Positions 60,858-64,000 of a DNA stretch of 64,000 bases are shown here, in pieces (position 1 is the stretch's first letter; every line of letters begins with the position of its first letter). The notes under the pieces are model-generated. The model was not told the DNA's origin. It did no database searches and saw only the letters and a list, made by a program, of their open reading frames with translations. This DNA comes from Arabidopsis thaliana (taxonomy: Eukaryota > Streptophyta > Magnoliopsida > Brassicales > Brassicaceae). The DNA is taken from assembly GCF_000001735.4 (NCBI RefSeq), contig NC_003070.9, positions 8,618,001 to 8,682,000 on the forward strand. Reading direction: 5' to 3'. The position numbers and the translations under genes were made by a program.

Positions 60858-63670
60858 ATGGAAGAATCAAGCATGGCTCAAGCTTCTCTTATTTGCCTCC
60901 TCCTAAGTTTTTCCATCATAATGCTTTCTAACGCAGCCGGTTAGCTATTCAACTTACGTTATACTTACATATAAACTCTTTTTTTTTTTTGTCAAAGTAA
61001 GATTGATTTGAGTTTGATGTGGAATGGTTTCAGACATAAGCATCGACTGTGGATCATCAAGTTCGCACATTGACGCGGACAACAGAACATGGGTGGGAGA
61101 CACAGACTTTGTTGCCACCGGTTTGACTTCTAAATTTGTACCGTTTAGCAAATTCCCTGCTGAACTAACCACACTCCGGTATTTTCCTACGGGAGAGACC
61201 AACTGTTACACCAACATTCCGGTGGAAAAAGGTGGGAAAGTCTTAGTTAGGACGAGATTCCTCTATGGTGATTATGATGAAGAATCCACGTATCCGACAT
61301 TCGATGTAGTGTATGATGGTAAACATCGATATTCGGTCGTCACAACGACATTTGAAACCGTTACTGAATCGGAAGCGATATTTATTCCTGAAAACGGGAA
61401 TATCAGTGTTTGCTTTTTCCGTACGCTTTCTAGCAAAACCCCTTTTGTGTCTACCATTGAAGTACGAAGGTTGGACGACTCTATGTACACCGATCTTGGC
61501 CCTAAGGAAGGTTTCATCCTCCAGCAAAGGATCGCCTACGGTGCGCAGGAATTAGTAAGGTAAACATACATATACATATGAAAAATCATCGGATTTTACT
61601 CTAGCGATTACCAGTTTGCTTTATACCATGTTGTTCATGGAAGAATTAAACCGGAGTTAACTATATTTGGAAAACTAACCGTACGTAGATCCAAAGTCAA
61701 GGAACAACCAACTAGCATTTGGTAAATAAAAATCAATTTAACTATTTTTTTTTCTTTCATCAGTCCCGGGACTTCATGATAAGGAAAGATATAAAATGAA
61801 TAAAACCTAAACATAAATTTATAGCGAATTTCTAACATAAATTCCCACATTTTCAGGTTCCCATATGATCCTTATGATAGAATATGGATGCCAGCATCGG
61901 TTTTTGCCTCACATCTAACAAGTTCTGCCACTTCTATCGACACAACAGGAGCTGACAATCGACCACCAGAGATTATCCTTCGGACTTCTTGGTCGCAGAA
62001 GGACATGGCTTTCTATGATATAAAGCTACCTTTTTCTGGAGTGACATTTTACATTGTCATTTATTTCTCCGAACCACTAAGCCTTGGTTCTGACCAAAAG
62101 CGGTCTTTCAATGTTTACTATGAGGACAAGCAAGTGGGTTCAGATCTAATTGTGCCACCTTTCGGGGCAGTGACTCAAGCTTCTTTGAGGGATGTGGTGA
62201 AGACTGAGCTTGCCTATCTGACTTTTGAAGCTACACCAGACTCGACTTTGGACCCACTCATCAACGCTCTCGAGCTCTATGTCATTAGTAATAGTGGTGG
62301 AAGTGGAAACGGGACGAATTCAACAAGCACGAGCGGTGGTGGCAGCCCTAGTCCTGGTGGTGGTAGTGGCAGCCCCCCTAGCACTGGCGGTGGTAGTGGC
62401 AGCCCCCCTAGCACAGGCGGTGGTGGTGGCAGCCCAAGCAAGGGCGGTGGTGGAGGCAAATCCGGTAATTATTCTTTTCATTATCTTATATATATGTTGT
62501 AAAATACGGTTAATTTTAATAATTTTGGTTTGAGATAAATAATGAATAGAAGAGGCTACTAATTCTGACAATAATAAGAAAACGGTTTGTTTTGTAGAAA
62601 AGATATCAATCTATATATTAATATATAAATCTATATATATAAGTAACTCTACTCTAGTGGTTCTTTAAAATATATGGATACTGAATTGAAAGGGAGGAAC
62701 TCGTGTGGGTATATTAATTAGGATGCAAGATTTAGCTTCTAGTTATTGACGATCAACTGCCTTTTATCAACATGCAAGATCATAACTAGGCTTAAAGGTT
62801 AGAAGAATGGGAAGTGTTTAACCAAAAACTTTCATTGTAAAACATAGCCGACTAGGAGGCGGTTTAGTCCGACTTTGAGCCGTCATTTTTCTAGATAGAT
62901 TGGTCAAAAACATGCTCTCCAAATTACTAGCTCCGTAAGAAAATTGACTTAAACTGAAAACTAAAATTATAAGTCACTTTTCTTCGTTTGAACGATATTT
63001 TAGGAGGAAGCAATAATGGAGATGGAGGAACCAACAAAGCTAGTGAAGATGAAAAATCTGCAGGCATATCAGTTCTCAATATTTTTTTTAATTAAGATGT
63101 TTTTTTCCATATTAGGACTTTTAGAAGAATAGTCACTTAATATAGTTTGGGACAATTTCTAGAGATTATTTTCAAAGTTTTTGTCGTATAACAATATCAT
63201 TTATATATAAAAAAAAAACATTTATGAAGCTTTGGATGTTAATAATCATGTTATTATTGTTATCAAATGATATGAGATCGTTGGTTCGAGTCTAATATGT
63301 GGTACGTTTGTGTTTGTGTATGAAGATTCTTCAGGTAAATCAGGAGAGGAGAAAAGCAGCAGCAACTTAGCTTTACCTCTTGGAATTTCATTACCGACTT
63401 TGTTAAGTCTTGGAGCTGGTGGTTGGGGCGTCTGGAAATATTTCATCAAACCTAGGCGCCACCCGGAATCAGAATGTTCGTATTCTCCTTTTATTTTTAT
63501 TTTTATAAACTTATTGCAATAAATCTTATTAATTTGAATTTCTACTATAATTTTTATTTGAATTAACTAATGTATATAAATATTTATTTATGGTTGCAGT
63601 GCCACTCAAACAGAATATAAGTTTACAAGTGAATATGGGAAACGCAACAGTAGTGAATGCTGGGCAATGA
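60858..63670 (+). CDS. Malectin-like extracellular protein with Gly/Ser-rich stem and membrane anchor, no kinase (At1g24485-like)
   Basis: Six exons: 60858-60939, 61034-61559, 61857-62464, 63004-63063, 63335-63475, 63600-63670; 495 residues. A signal peptide (MAQASLICLLLSFSIIML) leads a malectin-like ectodomain (DISIDCGSSSSHIDADNRTW, LRYFPTGETNCYTNIP, RFPYDPYDRIWMPAS, FYDIKLPFSGVTFYIVIYFS). This domain type is found in LRR receptor kinases such as IOS1-like proteins. A low-complexity GGGSGSPPST stem follows, encoded by a 30-bp minisatellite, and then a helix LGISLPTLLSLGAGGWGVW. After it there are only about 40 residues, so it is a receptor-like protein without kinase. Exon 4 ends CTGCAG|GC, which requires a GC-AG intron to keep frame. 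A carbohydrate-binding or cell-wall-sensing role is inferred from the fold. Confidence 0.87.
62356..62442 (+). repeat. In-frame 30-bp minisatellite in the malectin-like gene
   Basis: Units start at 62356, 62386 and 62416; each codes GGGSGSPPST or a close variant (the third is GGGGGSPSK). The unit differs by one or two bases, so expansion is probably recent. Confidence 0.9.
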
Positions 63671-64000
63671 CGACGACTTACATCTACTACATGCGGATCC
63701 ATCATCACTCATCACCCTCCAATATATGTTATTCTTTTTTTCTCCTGATTTATTGGTTGTTAGATGTAATTTATACTATTTCAGTCTTTTCATCGTATGT
63801 TTCACATATTTTTATACTTAAACAAAAATCACTAACAATCATGAAATGTTTATCTCTATGGTTTTCTCCACCAAAGTTCGGGTATAGATATTAGTGTTAC
63901 TTTTCGTTGTAGAATTTAATTGGTTATAGTTGTTAACGAGTGATTTATAGGTTGTGAATGGTGACTAAAACCGTATCCAAAACCGTATCGTAACAGTGTT
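63671..64000. other. 3' flank of the malectin-like gene
   Basis: 330 bp to the edge of the window. AT-rich, without a supported gene. ACCGTATCCAAAACCGTATCG at about 63970-63990 is a short direct repeat. Confidence 0.5.

Overview
The window is a piece of a plant nuclear genome. It is AT-rich, its genes have many short introns with plant-type AT-rich introns and GT-AG borders, and the gene order and protein sequences match what I remember of Arabidopsis thaliana chromosome 1 around At1g24300 to At1g24485 (or a very close relative). That assignment rests on recall of the proteins, not on a search. For most genes the exon chains written here were built by hand from splice sites and reading-frame continuity. 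Each intact one closes into a single frame and gives a family-appropriate length (for example 377, 789, 771, 709, 168, 319, 441 and 312 residues). TNO1, the two UPF0725 copies and the transposon genes are the exceptions.

Layout. 1-2.4 kb: 5' part of a GYF-domain protein gene (minus). 2.4-6.2 kb: AT-rich intergenic DNA with decayed repeats. 6.2-8.2 kb: nucleoporin NUP54. 8.4-12.9 kb: a GH63 alpha-glucosidase I-like gene (minus). 13.8-16.8 kb: U-box/ARM ubiquitin ligase PUB6. 17.4-20.9 kb: FAD monooxygenase-like EMB2421. 21.1-22.3 kb: a small membrane protein of the acid phosphatase/haloperoxidase-related family (minus), divergent from a plastid FabG-type ketoacyl-ACP reductase (22.8-25.3 kb). 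25.2-32.9 kb: an unstable segment. The 3' end of the FabG gene plus a neighbouring UPF0725 (DUF626) gene is duplicated in tandem. The first UPF0725 copy carries a 3.74-kb PIF/Harbinger transposon in an intron, and the second copy still shows the empty site. 33.6-35.6 kb: amino-acid transporter LHT2 (minus). 37.3 kb: a 61-residue lysine-rich protein. 38.7-41.5 kb: two convergent BAHD acyltransferases. 44.3-45.8 kb: a RING protein. 46.2-47.1 kb: NFD2, an RNase III-like protein. 48.1-54.3 kb: TNO1, a long coiled-coil TGN protein. 56.1-58.3 kb: KCR2. 58.4-59.2 kb: a membrane-anchored methyltransferase-like protein (minus). 60.9-63.7 kb: a malectin-like protein with a membrane anchor and no kinase.

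The genes are independent eukaryotic transcription units and there is no operon. Two pairs share short upstream regions (GH63 gene/PUB6; the haloperoxidase-related gene/FabG). Two reductases of fatty-acid synthesis happen to lie here: the plastid FabG step and an ER elongase KCR homologue.

I found no clearly new biological system. The most informative part is the nested duplication and transposon structure at 25-33 kb, where the window itself supplies the pre-insertion allele. Other points worth checking are a one-base frame break in TNO1 as given here, a glucosidase I paralogue without the usual membrane anchor, an RNase III-like protein without the usual catalytic signature, and a candidate GC-AG intron in the malectin-like gene.
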